Origin: Triplophysa rosa
Lineage: Eukaryota; Chordata; Actinopteri; Cypriniformes; Nemacheilidae
Direction: 5' to 3'
Length of the DNA stretch: 64,000 bases
Assembly (NCBI RefSeq): GCF_024868665.1
Contig: NC_079898.1
Location: forward strand, 18,038,403-18,102,402
The notes below the pieces were generated by a model that saw only the letters and a program-made list of their open reading frames with translations, was not told the DNA's origin and did no database searches. Shown here in pieces: positions 21,543 to 35,387 of this stretch (position 1 is its first letter; each line of letters opens with the position of its first letter). Both the position numbers and the translations under genes were made by a program.

Positions 21543-22130
21543 TCTCATAATATTACATGAACTCAAAAGGCACAAAAACCATGGCAAACAATTAAATGTG
21601 TATGTTATTGATGAGTAAAATGATGCCCGCAAGTCCACATTTTCTGTATCTGGCAAGTATTTTGATCATTTTTAATAAACTCAACGTTCAAATACAACAC
21701 TTTTATTATTGTTTGTGTGAGTCATTGTCCCATCAGAGTAAAATATTCTACAAGGCATGTGTGATAGTGCTCAAAATTATAGAAAAATTCTTTATAGAAA
21801 TATATTTATTTACACATGTACCTATTCATTTAGTGCGTGTGTGTGTGTGTGATAGGCCTACAGTAATATCTTACCTCAAAGGGATGTTATGATACTAAAA
21901 ATGACAAGAAAAACATTGGAGAAAATAAACTATGGAATAGTTTATTTTCTACAATATTGATGATACAGTTTACAGTAGTATTCCAGTCACTGTGCAGTGA
22001 TGCATTAGAATTGTGGTAAAGTTACTGTAAGTAAAACAACAATACAATTACATAGGTAACTCATTCTGTAAGGAATACATAATGTATACATTACGAATGG
22101 AGTGTTGTCCTTTGAATTCTATGTCTAGGA
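21543..22130. other. 3' flank of the GPCR gene
   Basis: AATAAA-like motifs occur near 21673 and 21925. A GT microsatellite is at 21836-21852. Nothing else was recognised. Confidence 0.5.
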
Positions 22131-22138
22131 TTAGATGA

Positions 22139-23649
22139 CAACCTTGCACGGGTGGCAGAGGAAAACTTCTCAATGAACAACAAGAACAAGAGATCTGTAA
22201 CATGGTGATGGCAAATAATGCCATCACATTGAGACAGATCCTCTCTGCAATCCTACAAGACAATGCCATATTCCAAAATGTCAACTCTATAAGCATCTCC
22301 ACAATAGACCGGATATTGAAGAAGCATCAGATGACAATGAAGCAAATTTACAGGGTACCATTTGAGAGGAACTCTGATAGAGTGAAAGAGCTGCACCAGT
22401 ATGTACATGTAAGTCAGTTACTGGTTGTCCATCATTATAACCTTTTTACAATTAAGCAGTGGTTCCCAAACTTTTTTGGCTTCAGTACCCACTTAACCTG
22501 ATTTGTGTAATCCAGGTATGAAAGTATTTGATTTATCTGACTTCAACATTTCGCCTAAAAACTGCAGCTTACTGTATGATGCAATTATCATTATAATCCT
22601 TATTTTGAAGAATATAACATACAATAAGAAAAGGGTCAAAGAGCTGCAATTAGTGTCTCCCATGTAAATCTATCTAATACTGTGGGTTTTACTGTAACAT
22701 TTCAGTAAACCTAGTCATTGATGATTTCCCCCCTCCCCTTTCTACCAAATAACCCCTGTAGTACCTCTGCATAGGGGTACATGTACCCCAGGTTTTGGAA
22801 CCACTGGAGTAGTGGCCAGTAGTATATTGAACTTGTGGATAACATAGAACATTCCCAAATAATTGTCTGTAACTGTAGTGTATGACTCTTCTGTATGACT
22901 GATTTGATGTTTTCTTTTTTTACGCTATTGTAGAGAATAATGGCATTGGAAGGAAACGAGACCCCTCACATCCTCGTGTTTGTGGATGAAGCTGGCTTCA
23001 ACCTGGCCAAGGGCCGAAGACGTGGCCATAATATTATTGGCCACCGGGCCACGGTGGATGTCCCAGGCCAGCGAGGGGGCAATATAACTATGTGTGCTGC
23101 CATATCTGAGAATGGTGTGGCCACTCGCATCCCCAGTCTTGGCCCATACAATACACAGAAGCTCCTCATCTTCTTGGACCGCCTTCATTTTGATTTGATC
23201 CCTGAAAATGAGAGAGGTCTCATAGGGCCTCACCTACCACAATATGTCATTGTATGGGACAATGTGAATTTCCACCGTGGCCCGCTCATCAGGGCCTGGT
23301 TCACTACTCATCCAAGGATGGTCATGGTGTTCCTACCACCTTACTCTCCTTTCCTCAATCCTATTGAGGAGTATTTCTCCGCTTGGAGGTGGAGAGTGTA
23401 TGAGAGCATCGGGCTCAAGATCAGAGGTCCCTGCTCCATGCAATGGACGCTGCGTGTGAGGATATTACAGGAGATCAGTGTAGGGGATGGTTGCGACATG
23501 CACGCCGTTTCTTCCCTCGTTGCATCGCAAGGGAGAATATACGCTGTGATGTGGACGAGAATCTGTGGCCAGAGAGACTGCAGCGTGTGGATGGCCAGGA
23601 GGGTGAGGACGGTGGCCAGGAGAGGGAGGGTGAGGACAGCGACCAGTGA
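22139..23649 (+). pseudogene. IS630/Tc1-type transposase with intron and one frameshift
   Basis: DDE transposase of the IS630-Tc1-mariner class that cuts and rejoins its own element. The first exon (open 22139-22408) holds the helix-turn-helix region (GGRGKLLNEQQEQEICNM onward). A GT-AG intron (22409-22933) contains a MITE. The second exon from 22934 reads RIMALEGNETPHILVFVDEAG; likely catalytic residues are Asp in FVDEAGF, Asp in VWDNVNFHRG and Glu in NPIEEYFSAW. Between about 23405 and 23416 the frame slips by one (one base lost, or two gained). The family's C-terminal part then continues in the other frame (MDAACEDITGDQCRGW onward) to a stop at 23647-23649. The N terminus upstream of 22139 is closed by TGA, so an earlier exon may exist. 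Probably inactive. Confidence 0.75.
22457..22806. mobile_element. hAT-like MITE inside the transposase intron
   Basis: CAGTGGTTCCCAAACTTTTT at the left mirrors GGTTTTGGAACCACTG at the right. It is non-coding, and no clear target duplication was found. Confidence 0.65.
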
Positions 23650-24064
23650 AGAACTGTTAGTTGTGAAACGCCAGCTTTATTTACAGCACTGTAGGCTGCA
23701 TATAATTTTCATTTTTTTTGTGTGTGTGTGTTTATATTACAGTACATTATGCTGTATACATTTTCTTTTTACTCTGATGTATGGAAGTTACTTTATGTGT
23801 GTGAATGATAATGGTTACAATTTCCTTGGCAGTATGAGTGCAATGTGTGATGTCAAACCTTGGAGGCTACTCTTACCCTAAAATCCTATTTCTTTTTTCT
23901 GTTTTATACACAATTGTATTCTGTTAGCTAGACAAAAAACAGTACAGTAACCATTGTCAATGAGGGATGTTTCAATGGTCCTCTGCCATATTGACAAAAC
24001 ATCTAAACATTTTGACTTGCAGTGCTTACACAATGCCAAAGGGATGAAGCATTTTGGGGGCACT

Positions 24065-24425
24065 GACTGTTTAAATGAGAAGGAAACTGTTTTGGGAGAG
24101 GTATGAGCTTTTGCAGGTGAACCATGGTGTTGTGCCGAACCATCCACGTTATTTTGGCAAAAGCACCAAGAGTGTTGAGAACGGCCGGTGTGTTTCAAGA
24201 AATGAGCCAAAGCAATTGAGAAGGATCTTTGCCATTTTCGTGGCACTGACTCTAAGGAATTTAGTTTTGAAGCATGAGTGAACAGTTTATGGAGAGATAT
24301 TAGGTTTTGCAAGTGAGCTATAGTGTTGTGCTGAACTGTAAGACTGTTTTGCCAAATTATCTTAGAATTTTGAGGATGTAATTTCTGTTTCAAGAAATGA
24401 GCTAAACCAATGGAGAAAAACTGTA
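24065..24425 (+). repeat. Two tandem diverged copies (about 210 bp)
   Basis: The blocks at about 24070-24225 and 24280-24420 share GAGRTATKAG, TTTTGCARGTGA, GTGTTGTGCYGAAC, and TTTCAAGAAATGAGC at the same order and spacing. They lie downstream of the transposase and may be its non-coding 3' part. A 236-codon antisense frame over them is a by-product. Confidence 0.6.
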
Positions 24426-24434
24426 AGAGAACTA

Positions 24435-24780
24435 GATTATTCGAGATGGTGCACGACTGACACCTAGCTGTAGAAAACATTCCATGCCGTTTACAACATC
24501 CAGTAGTTATTTTGTTGTTTATGTTTACCATACGATTTACCTCGCTGACATAATGTAGTAGACAGGTGTAAGACTGCGATTTATACAAAAGTTAAAAGCA
24601 CACATTTATTTTTATTTAATTTAAACCGAAAAGACCAGGTAAAGAAAATTAAATTGTTCAAGAATTACATAATGACATTTTACACAACAACTTTTTCCAT
24701 AAATGTATTTTTAATTATAATAATAATAATATTTTCGTATAACAAAATGTATTTGTGAGTATGACAATTTTAACTTTTCG
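24435..24780. other. AT-rich spacer upstream of rps24
   Basis: No gene. An (AAT)n run is near 24718-24732. Confidence 0.6.
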
Positions 24781-24837
24781 CTCAGGCGCTTCCTCTACTA
24801 GAACTCAGCTCAGGCATATTCTTGGGCAGCTACGGGT

Positions 24838-24850
<13 letters not shown>
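24780..24850 (+). promoter_or_regulatory. rps24: rps24 core promoter with 5'-TOP tract
   Basis: GGTCCTTCTTCCTTTTCCTC at about 24836-24855 is a 5' terminal oligopyrimidine tract, the start-site signature of ribosomal protein mRNAs and their growth-linked translation control. No TATA box is placed correctly. The exact start site is inferred, probably near 24838-24842. Confidence 0.65.
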
Positions 24851-27300
<2,450 letters not shown>

Positions 27301-28149
27301 ATAAAGGTCTTTTTTTGCTTGAATTTCTTACATTAGCTGTTCTGTCTTCACACACTGAAAGACGATAGTTCTGTGGATTTTCCAGCACACTTTAACTGCA
27401 TCTCACAATGTCTTCCTGGTTGTGTGCTATATTAACTAAGTGTTAATTGCTCACACAATATAATTATACAATACTATAATTTAGGCTTTTTTTAAGTGTC
27501 ATGTTTTAGTGGCTAGCTAGTGATAGTCTACTGAATACTAGGCCAAAATAGAAAATGTGTTCTGATTTAGCAGTGTTTTAATGTGTGAAGATCTTTATAG
27601 GTTGTCTTGGACTAACATCGGCGCAAAATCAATGGTTGGCCAATGTTTCTTCTTGAAGTCACCAAGTTCATCTTGTGTTAATGAAGCACTTGCAGTCTTT
27701 TATTATTGCACACATTTATTTAATACCCTTTATTTCACATTTGCCGGTCATGTCTGTTTTTCTGCCCATGTCATTAATTTGCAAAAGATGTCCCATGACT
27801 GTTCAAGGTCTGACTCCTAATGGAAAACTGAAAAAAAATGGCTGGACGGTGTTGTGCAAATGATGTCTTCAGGGCTCCGTATGTAACAAAAGTAACCTGG
27901 AGTCCTGTGTGCATAGAGCTATGTGTTGGCTTAGTGATTTGTGATTCATAAAACACAAGCGGGAGGGGGAAATCTGAGTATTTTATTCTGCTTTGTGTTT
28001 CTTTGGGCATTGCATTTCTCCAAGGAATATTTTATTGACAACACACAGGTGCATTGCTAAGCATGCACTGATCTCAGCAACATGCTTGGCAATATGTAAC
28101 ACTTCACATTTAACTTTGCAGTTATGAAACCGAAAATCAAACAAAAAAA

Positions 28150-28430
28150 CGTAGCAAGAGTTTCGTTTGATAATTAAAAAAGATGTACTTGAAATTCTAC
28201 TGTTGTTTTCAAGGTTTCATTGGCATTTAGATGAATTTGAAATGGCCTTAATGAAACTGTTGATTAGAGGCTGGAATGCGGGCCATTTATTCAGCTTTAT
28301 GGATATTATGCAACGTGCGTGCAAGACCTGTTCGACATTCTCTGAAGAGCATTTCATTAGCATGCCTGTAAACAGCTATTAAATATGCACATAATCACAG
28401 CTGATAACAATGGTGTTTCCCCTAAGGATA
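28150..28430. promoter_or_regulatory. Candidate conserved enhancer
   Basis: A non-repetitive stretch dense in developmental factor-like words: GATAATTAAA, CATTTATTCAGC, CCTGTAAACAGC (Fox-like), ATAATCACAGCTGATAA. It has no coding capacity. The call rests on sequence character only. Confidence 0.3.
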
Positions 28431-28687
28431 TCTGGTTTGCATTGCATTATAACATTTTTTTTGCCTGGCAGATGTCCTTACCTTGGGCAATATGCAGCAA
28501 TTATATTGTGACACTGATTATAGCTGCTTTCAAGGCTATGCGATTTTTGAGAGAGGCAGGGAATTTCGGTTACACCTGAAACGGGATTGATTTCAGGCCG
28601 CTCCACCTGTGCTTTTAGATTGAAAGGCGAGATGTCGCAACAAAACTCAGACCGTGCGGAAACTTATACGTCTCACAACCATAGCCG

Positions 28688-28701
28688 CCACTAGGGGGCG
28701 C
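28688..28701 (+). promoter_or_regulatory. CTCF-type motif
   Basis: CCACTAGGGGGCGC matches the vertebrate CTCF core consensus. It lies about 1.4 kb beyond rps24, between the housekeeping gene and the gene desert. Confidence 0.6.
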
Positions 28702-28719
28702 TACATTCCCGTTTTGCGC

Positions 28720-31040
28720 CTCGACTCTGTAATAATCAGTCACACGTACCACACACAAAACACATTCCCTGTGGTGAGGCTGATTCAATATTCCACCAGC
28801 TGATTTATGCAGAACAATTCTCCACAGGAATGGCTGGAGCCAGGGAGTGGAGGGGGTAAAAACATCTGAAAAAAGACTGGTAAAAAATAATTATCTCTGG
28901 TGTCACTGTAGCAACAATCTTTGAGGCTGATGTCAATGAAATATTGAACAGCACAATCACTTTGAATGTGATCTGAGGAGGGCTGGCGGTGGGTCAGGCA
29001 GAGCCACAGGAGCGCGCTTAGAATGTTCCGGAAACGTGGGCTGAATGCAGAGCGCGCGAGCATCACTGTCTGCAGTCATTTAATATGTCAAAACGCTCTC
29101 GATCCTCCTGCGGCTGCAAACCTGCCTTCTGCCAGTTCGGCTTTTCTAAACTAATCTTGTCTGAGAAATATATATAATTAATATGGCGTTGAATTATTTC
29201 TTGTTCTGGTGCTGAATCCCGTGTACTTGGGTGTACGGCAATAGCAGGAGAGTGAGGCTTTCCGTCTGCTTTGTTGTTACACACAACGCGCGAGGAGTGT
29301 CGTGGTCTCGATGCCAAATGTGAAGCTGTTTTGAAAGCAGATTACAGCCGATGGTTTTCATTCGCAGTTCAGATTTCCTTGGGCTGGTGTTTAACTTGCT
29401 TAACAGCACAAAGCAAGTGGTCAGCATAAACCTACGTTTTGGCAATGTCATCACACTGACCACGACCTTTTAGAGAAATTTGCATAAGAGACGTAAAAGT
29501 CCTTGATGACAAAATGCATACAGATGATTGTTTTTGAGGTTACAGGTTTAAAGTCCTTGAAAACGGTGTTGAACACAGTTTTCTTTCTTGTGTTGACATT
29601 TTCTTTTTGGACAGGACATTGGCTATTGAAGGACATTGATTCTTAACATTTACTATACCTACTTTTGATGGTCAAAAGCAGGTGATACGAGGGAGAGAAG
29701 TTTATTGGATAAAATATTTGACCTGTATTTGCAGAGAAGAGATAATACACGCCCTATGTATGTAGATAGAAATAGTTCCATCTAAGGTAATAAAAACATA
29801 ACGCTTCATTACATAAGGTCTTTATACACCTCTGAAGACAAAGTTCTGTAAATTATGCTGCATTTCTGTCAATAGATCCTCCAAAAAATTACACACAGCA
29901 CATTTAACCCCAACACACAGAATAAAAGCCACATTGAAAACATTGTGATGATGAGAATGACAACACTACTTTGAGAATTCTCTGACTGTTTAAGGCCATC
30001 AGACCATACTGACTGTAGTATGATGCTCTTAGCAGAACAGTTGAAGCCAGTGAATAGTTAAAACTGACTTTTTATAATGCACCCAAACTGCAGTGGTGAT
30101 CTTAACATTACAGTATGCCATGATGCTGGTGGATGTTTGGATGTAAGTCTACTTTTTAGAGGCTTGTTTTTTCTCTGTGAAACTGAGCATACTGTATGAC
30201 ACACTTTACTTTGACCAACTCTTAAGTAGGTCGAACGAGTTGAAGCGTCCTTGGTGTCTGTCTCAGTGCGCTGAGAAGAACAAAACACAAGGTCTCCTTG
30301 GCTCTTTCCTCTTCTGTTCAGATACAGAAATATTTTCACTAACTCACCAACTTTGAATGTGAGACAATGTCCCGTACGGTAAGAACCAATGCTTGTTAAA
30401 TGCCCGGAGAAAGCTGTCAACATTCCTCTTTATATGAATGGAAGCTGCACGGCTGGCATCTGACCTGCTGGAAGTCTGTTTGAATTGTGCTAAACTGCTC
30501 ACAGAGCAAACTAATTTATTTGAGCTACTAACATGGGCTGTAAAATGGCAAATGACAGTTTTTTGAATATCAAAATAAAAAAGCAATTTTTAGGTTAAGG
30601 TTTTGCTAATTTTTGTTCTCGTCTGGTTTACATTTGAATATTTTCGCCACACACCATTTAATGTAACAATTATAGATAACCTCAATATAGTGAATGTACC
30701 ACTAAAATAACACTAAAAATGATAGTAACTCTAAGGTAAGCAATTAGGCATGTAGGTTAAACTACTGGTTATTAAACTGGGGTATGCGGACCCTCTGGGC
30801 GAGATGATGATGAGGTTGCACAACGTTTTTCATGATAGATAAAGACTAAACATTCAAGCTTATGGAATTCCCACAGGTAAAAAAATGCACAATGCTAGTG
30901 TCAATGTGAAAAACACGGTCTAGTCAAATTTGCCAATTATTATATCTTTAGTAGCCACATATAAGTGAGAATATTATGTTATGCATTTAAAAATAACTGG
31001 ATTTGCTATACATTCTCTGCCCCATACATAGATGCCACAT
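28720..31040. other. Gene desert segment
   Basis: No gene or recognised transposon. Small antisense frames near 29063-29463 and 30058-30423 lack family resemblance. Confidence 0.55.
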
Positions 31041-31047
31041 TGACCAC

Positions 31048-31340
31048 TTAAAGTGATCATTAAATTCTGTCATCATTTACTCACCCTTTAGTCATTTCAA
31101 ACCCGTATGACTTTCTTTCTTCCGCAGAACACAAAAGAAGATATTTTGAATAATGTTGTTAACTGGCCCCCATTGACTTGCATTGAATTTGCGTCCATAC
31201 AATAGAAGTGAATGGGGGCCAGTGCTATTCGGTTACCAACTCTCTTCAAATGATCTTCTTTTGTGTTCTTGCGGAAGGAAGTACAAGATGCTGAGTAAAT
31301 GATGACAGAATTTTCATTTTTGGGTGAACTATCACATTAA
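31048..31340. mobile_element. GGGATAGTTCACCC-family MITE, copy 1
   Basis: It has the hallmark words in order: ATTCTGTCATCATTTACTCA, AGAACACAAAAGAAGATATT, a central mirror around CCCATTGACTT, and the reverse complements of both near the right end (GAGTAAATGATGACAGAATT). Confidence 0.85.
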
Positions 31341-31344
31341 ATTA

Positions 31345-32740
31345 TGTTGGATTGGGAAAGCAAACCAAGACACATACAAGTAAACAGGGAGCTGTGTTTT
31401 GTAAACACCATTCTGTCTCTACTTACTTTATAAAGGTATTCATTGTCATAAGGAATTGTGAGAACTCAAAAGCTTATTAAACATTGATTTGATTTCTTTT
31501 TCCTGGTTAATAAATGTGGAAACACATCCCTAATGTAATGCATAAACTATGAAGACGTTTGCTACGAAGGGGGTTCTCTGTACTTGGATGAAGGATGACG
31601 TTACTCACATGCATCTTATTAATAGGTGAGTCTTTTATTCAAAATGACCAATTTGATACAATGATGCTTTGTTTTTGCATGTGTTGCATTATTTTTAACA
31701 TTGTACTATACTGTATATTGCACAATATTGCATATCACTGCTGTCCTTTTGAAACCTTGTATTTTGTAGTTTTGCAATATCTAACAAAGTCTTAAAAAGT
31801 GCTTCTCAATTTTGACAGTATAGTATTTAATCATTTAAAAAGTACAATGTTTTTTCCATTTCCTGAAAAACAGTGAATTTGGACATCAGAGGTTTTGGAA
31901 GGACATAACGATATGTCATATTAACATAGCGTACTTTGTGTGACTGTACTGTGTGTATGTTATTCTAAAGAAATAAAGATAAACAGAAAGATGTTTTTTG
32001 TTTGGAGGGGTATGCCACTGTAAAAGGTTTGGGAAACACTAGGTTAAGATTCGCAAAAATCTGCCTTTTAGCATGTTTACAGTGTTTTGTAAACCACAGT
32101 GTTTTTGTTTATTATGCAAGAAAGACTCTCCCCTCCGTAGTGTGTTTTTATGTTGTTAGGTTACCAGGTTAGGCTAACCAGACATTTTTTCAATACAGGT
32201 ACAGTGTGTGGGCGGCCTGGCGTTCGATATCTCCTGACCACCCCTGCATCCTGCAGCAAAGGTTACAGCGTGATCTCCCCGCAAATTGATTAAAGGAAGG
32301 TCTCAGTCAGCCACAGCAGTGCAAACAATCCAGCGCCCATCAATAGGAAATAGTCAGGCAGGTAAACTACTGCTCAGTTTTCACTCAGTGCTTTGAACAC
32401 AGCATGCATGGCCTTTTCTATTTTCTGTGCCTACTTCTTAACTCCCCGCTGCGTTTATTCTCTGTTCCTTAGCTATTCACCGTCAGTCCTTTTCCTCTGT
32501 TTCTTTTGCTGCACTTCAGACTTCAATTGTAAAATTGCACAGTGTAACAGTTCTGGCAGCTGTTGCATTGAAAGTTTAATGCTGTAAATCAGAAATAACT
32601 GAGCAAAGCGTTTAAACGGTTTCAGATCTGTCTCAGCAGGCATTGATGTACACACTGATGGTATAAATAATCCTAACTGCATTGTTGTATTTAGACTAAC
32701 CTTTTCTAGATGAAAAAAACACCAAATGTGGACACCCCTT
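31345..32740. other. Gene desert segment
   Basis: No gene. The 32190-32360 stretch is GC-richer and unique-looking. Nothing more can be supported. Confidence 0.5.
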
Positions 32741-32746
32741 TCTAAT

Positions 32747-32833
32747 TAAAGGGATAGTTCACCCAAAAATGAAAATTCTGTCATCATTTATTGTATGACT
32801 TTTTTTCTTCTGCAGAACACAAAAGAAGATATT
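32747..32833 (+). mobile_element. GGGATAGTTCACCC-family MITE, copy 2, left half
   Basis: TTAAAGGGATAGTTCACCC runs to AAGAAGATATTTT, where a second element interrupts it. The right half, if kept, continues after 33366 with AAGAATGTTTGTTAACC. Confidence 0.8.
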
Positions 32834-33365
32834 TTAAAGGGGTCATATGGTGCGAACATGTGTTTTTCTGTGTCTTTGGTTTGTTATAAGCTGCCCATGC
32901 ATGTATTAGACACGTAAAATTGCATTCTATCTAAAAGCGAATGCTCACCAAGACCTGCCTGAAATGTCTTGTGTAACCACACCCCCACAAATCCACGTAC
33001 GTTTGTGGTATGATTTGACTAAGATCGCCCAAATGTACACGCAAGTAAGGTGGGAGTTACTGTCAGAACAATTGCTTTGGAACCTGATGTTCCAAATATG
33101 GTAAGAGGCTTTACATTTCCGTCACACGCTTGGAGTATTCGACCAATCACTACGCACTGGTGAACTGGCCAATCATAGCACACCTCGCTTTTCAGAGCGA
33201 TGAGCTTTGTTAAAAATCTTTCAGAGAGGCGGGGCAAAGAGGAAATACAAACATGCACGGTATGTGGAAAATACAGCATTTTTTAACTTTAAGTCGTGTA
33301 TACACGTTGCATTACATCAAAAACTAATTATAATATTCATTTTAGCCGTGTTATGACCCCTTTAA
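32834..33365. mobile_element. TTAA-flanked MITE with AAAGGGGTCATA ends
   Basis: TTAAAGGGGTCATA at the left mirrors TTATGACCCCTTTAA at the right. TTAA at both ends suggests a piggyBac-like target duplication. It is 532 bp, non-coding, and inserted into MITE copy 2. Confidence 0.8.
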
Positions 33366-33419
33366 AGAATGTTTGTTAACCGAACAATGGCGGCCGAACA
33401 ACCGAACAGTCTGATGTTG

Positions 33420-34425
33420 ACAACAACTTGACTGCTTAAACAAAGCCCAGACCTGACCCCAAGGTCCCATCAACCCAACATCAGTGCCTGACCTTACTGA
33501 TGTTCTTGTGTTTAAATAGAAGCAAATCTCTGCAGTCATGTTCTAACATCTAGTGCCTTCACGAGGAAGCTGTTATAGCAGGACCAATATCCAACCAAAC
33601 AGCATCCTTACCAGAGTCTATATATTTTCTTTTATTCCACAAATATGCCATTTCATTGTCAAAATAACAGATAGCACTGGTAACGGTTCAGGTTTGTGGT
33701 GTGAGCAGCACCACAGCGAGAAGAGGACCCATGCTCCTGCTCTGCTTTGCTTGTGTGGCAGTGGTAAGAATGACATAAATGGAGCTTTCAGCTCAGGGAC
33801 TGGTAACAGATGGTCTTGGAAAATGAGGTTCGTCTCAGCAGTGCTGACGTGCACTCCCAGACCCCCACCTCCCTCGATCTCTCTCCAGCTCTCTCCTTTT
33901 ACTCTCTCTACCTTTGTATCTCTCATTTTCTCTTTGCAATCTCTTATGGTTTTGCTGTGGTGATAAAGCCCGAGAGCTCATAGGAGAAGTCATACATTAG
34001 ATTATTTTATTCTGGAGAGATCTGGGGTGCTCCAAATTGAGAAGAACATCCAGATAGATCTACTGGCCGTTTGTTCTTCAAGTCTTTCAGGGTGTCGTCA
34101 AGTGGTCTTATACTTGAAACTGAATGCCAAGTCACGCCGAGGTGTGCAGTTTTTGCTTTGTTAAAGCTGACGTATGACAGCTAATATGTAGAGTTAGCTA
34201 CATGTAGGGTATTGTAGGTTGGTTTCAAAGTGTAAACACTGTTACTACATCAAATATCGTATTATGCATCCTGACCAGTCCAACTTGGTAACATTTTCAC
34301 AAAATGGTAAGAGTTTCGGGGGAGCTATCATTTTGACTAACCAACTGCAGATGGGGGCATGTTCAAGAATCTTGTCTGCGTCCACCAAAACTGCCCTACA
34401 TCGTATATGAAGTGATGCATAGATG
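33420..34425. other. Gene desert segment
   Basis: No gene. A CT-rich tract at about 33860-33950 (CCCACCTCCCTCGATCTCTC) gives spurious frames on both strands. Confidence 0.5.
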
Positions 34426-34430
34426 CTTCT

Positions 34431-34693
34431 TAAAGGGATAGTTCACCCCCAAATAAAAAAAACCTGAAAAAAATATGACTCTTTCTTATACGGAACACAA
34501 AAGAAGATATTTTGAGAAATGCCTCAGTGGTTTTGTCCATATAATGGAAGTCAATGGGGTACAATGTTGTTTGGTTACTAACATTCTTCAAAATATCTTC
34601 TTTTGTGTTCCACAGAGGAAAGAAAGTCATACAGATTTGTAATGACATGTGGGTAAGTAAATAATGAAATATTTTTTGGGGTGAACTATCCTA
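34431..34693. mobile_element. GGGATAGTTCACCC-family MITE, copy 3
   Basis: TAAAGGGATAGTTCACCCCC to GGGGTGAACTATCC, with the family's GAACACAAAAGAAGATATTT and its mirror TTCTTTTGTGTTCC inside. Confidence 0.85.
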
Positions 34694-34694
34694 T

Positions 34695-35230
34695 TATTGT
34701 ATGCCAGTAAATTAAGTACACTGACATGTACTGACATAGGTTACTAGTGTTGTGTGGTGTAGATCCTCAGTCTTCAGGTTCAGAAAGTCTCCGGAAGTAA
34801 AGGAATAAAGGGACGAAGAAGACAAATGTGGGAAGAATGAGGTAAAAGGCACAGTTGCAGGTTTATCATGCATGGATTTGAGAGGTTGTGCTGGCCAGCT
34901 CTGTCACCTGGGCCCTGGCAGTCATTCTGGCTCTTCCAGACGCAGTTGGCAGATGGCGGGGCTGTGCCGCTCTTCTCCAGGGGCTTCTACAGAAAGAAAG
35001 AGAAACTGAGACGAATGTTATGCTGCTGCAGCTTTGTTACATACCAGGCACATTCCACTTACCCAAGGAGTACATCAATGTCAGTGTGTCCAGTTGTTGA
35101 CATGCATCAAACTATGTGTTGCTTTTTCTCTATTATAATTCAGCTATTAGTCATCAAGTGGGCCACTGAAGTCAGCTCCAGTAATTTAATGCTTTGAGCA
35201 CGTATAGGTTGCTATGGCTTTACCCACTGT
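34695..35230. other. Gene desert segment
   Basis: No gene. Two overlapping short frames at 34868-35197 show no protein family. Confidence 0.5.
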
Positions 35231-35387
35231 TAAAGGGATAGTTCATCCAAAAATGATCCACTACCATAGTAGGAAAAAAATAGTGTATTTTTTTGTTCTG
35301 TTGAACACATAATGAGATATTTTGAAGAATTTAGGAAAACAAAGAGTTCTCAGGCACCTTTGACTAACATTTAACTATGGTTGTCAA
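35231..35387 (+). mobile_element. GGGATAGTTCACCC-family MITE, copy 4, left half
   Basis: TAAAGGGATAGTTCATCC opens the copy; CCACTACCATAGTAGGAAAA marks its centre. It stops at 35387, where a CAGGGG-ended element starts; its right half resumes at 36892. Confidence 0.8.

Noticed and set aside
23878..24588. 236-codon minus-strand frame with an internal repeat (FSIGLAHFLK / FSIALAHFLK)
   Set aside because: It is antisense to two tandem non-coding repeat copies, shows no domain, and the repeat in the protein mirrors the DNA repeat.
30058..30586. Minus-strand frames of 121 and 80 codons
   Set aside because: No family resemblance, no splice context; chance frames in non-coding DNA.
33553..33963. 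136-codon plus-strand and 102-codon minus-strand frames
   Set aside because: Low-complexity CT-rich DNA, opposite-strand overlap and no recognisable domain.
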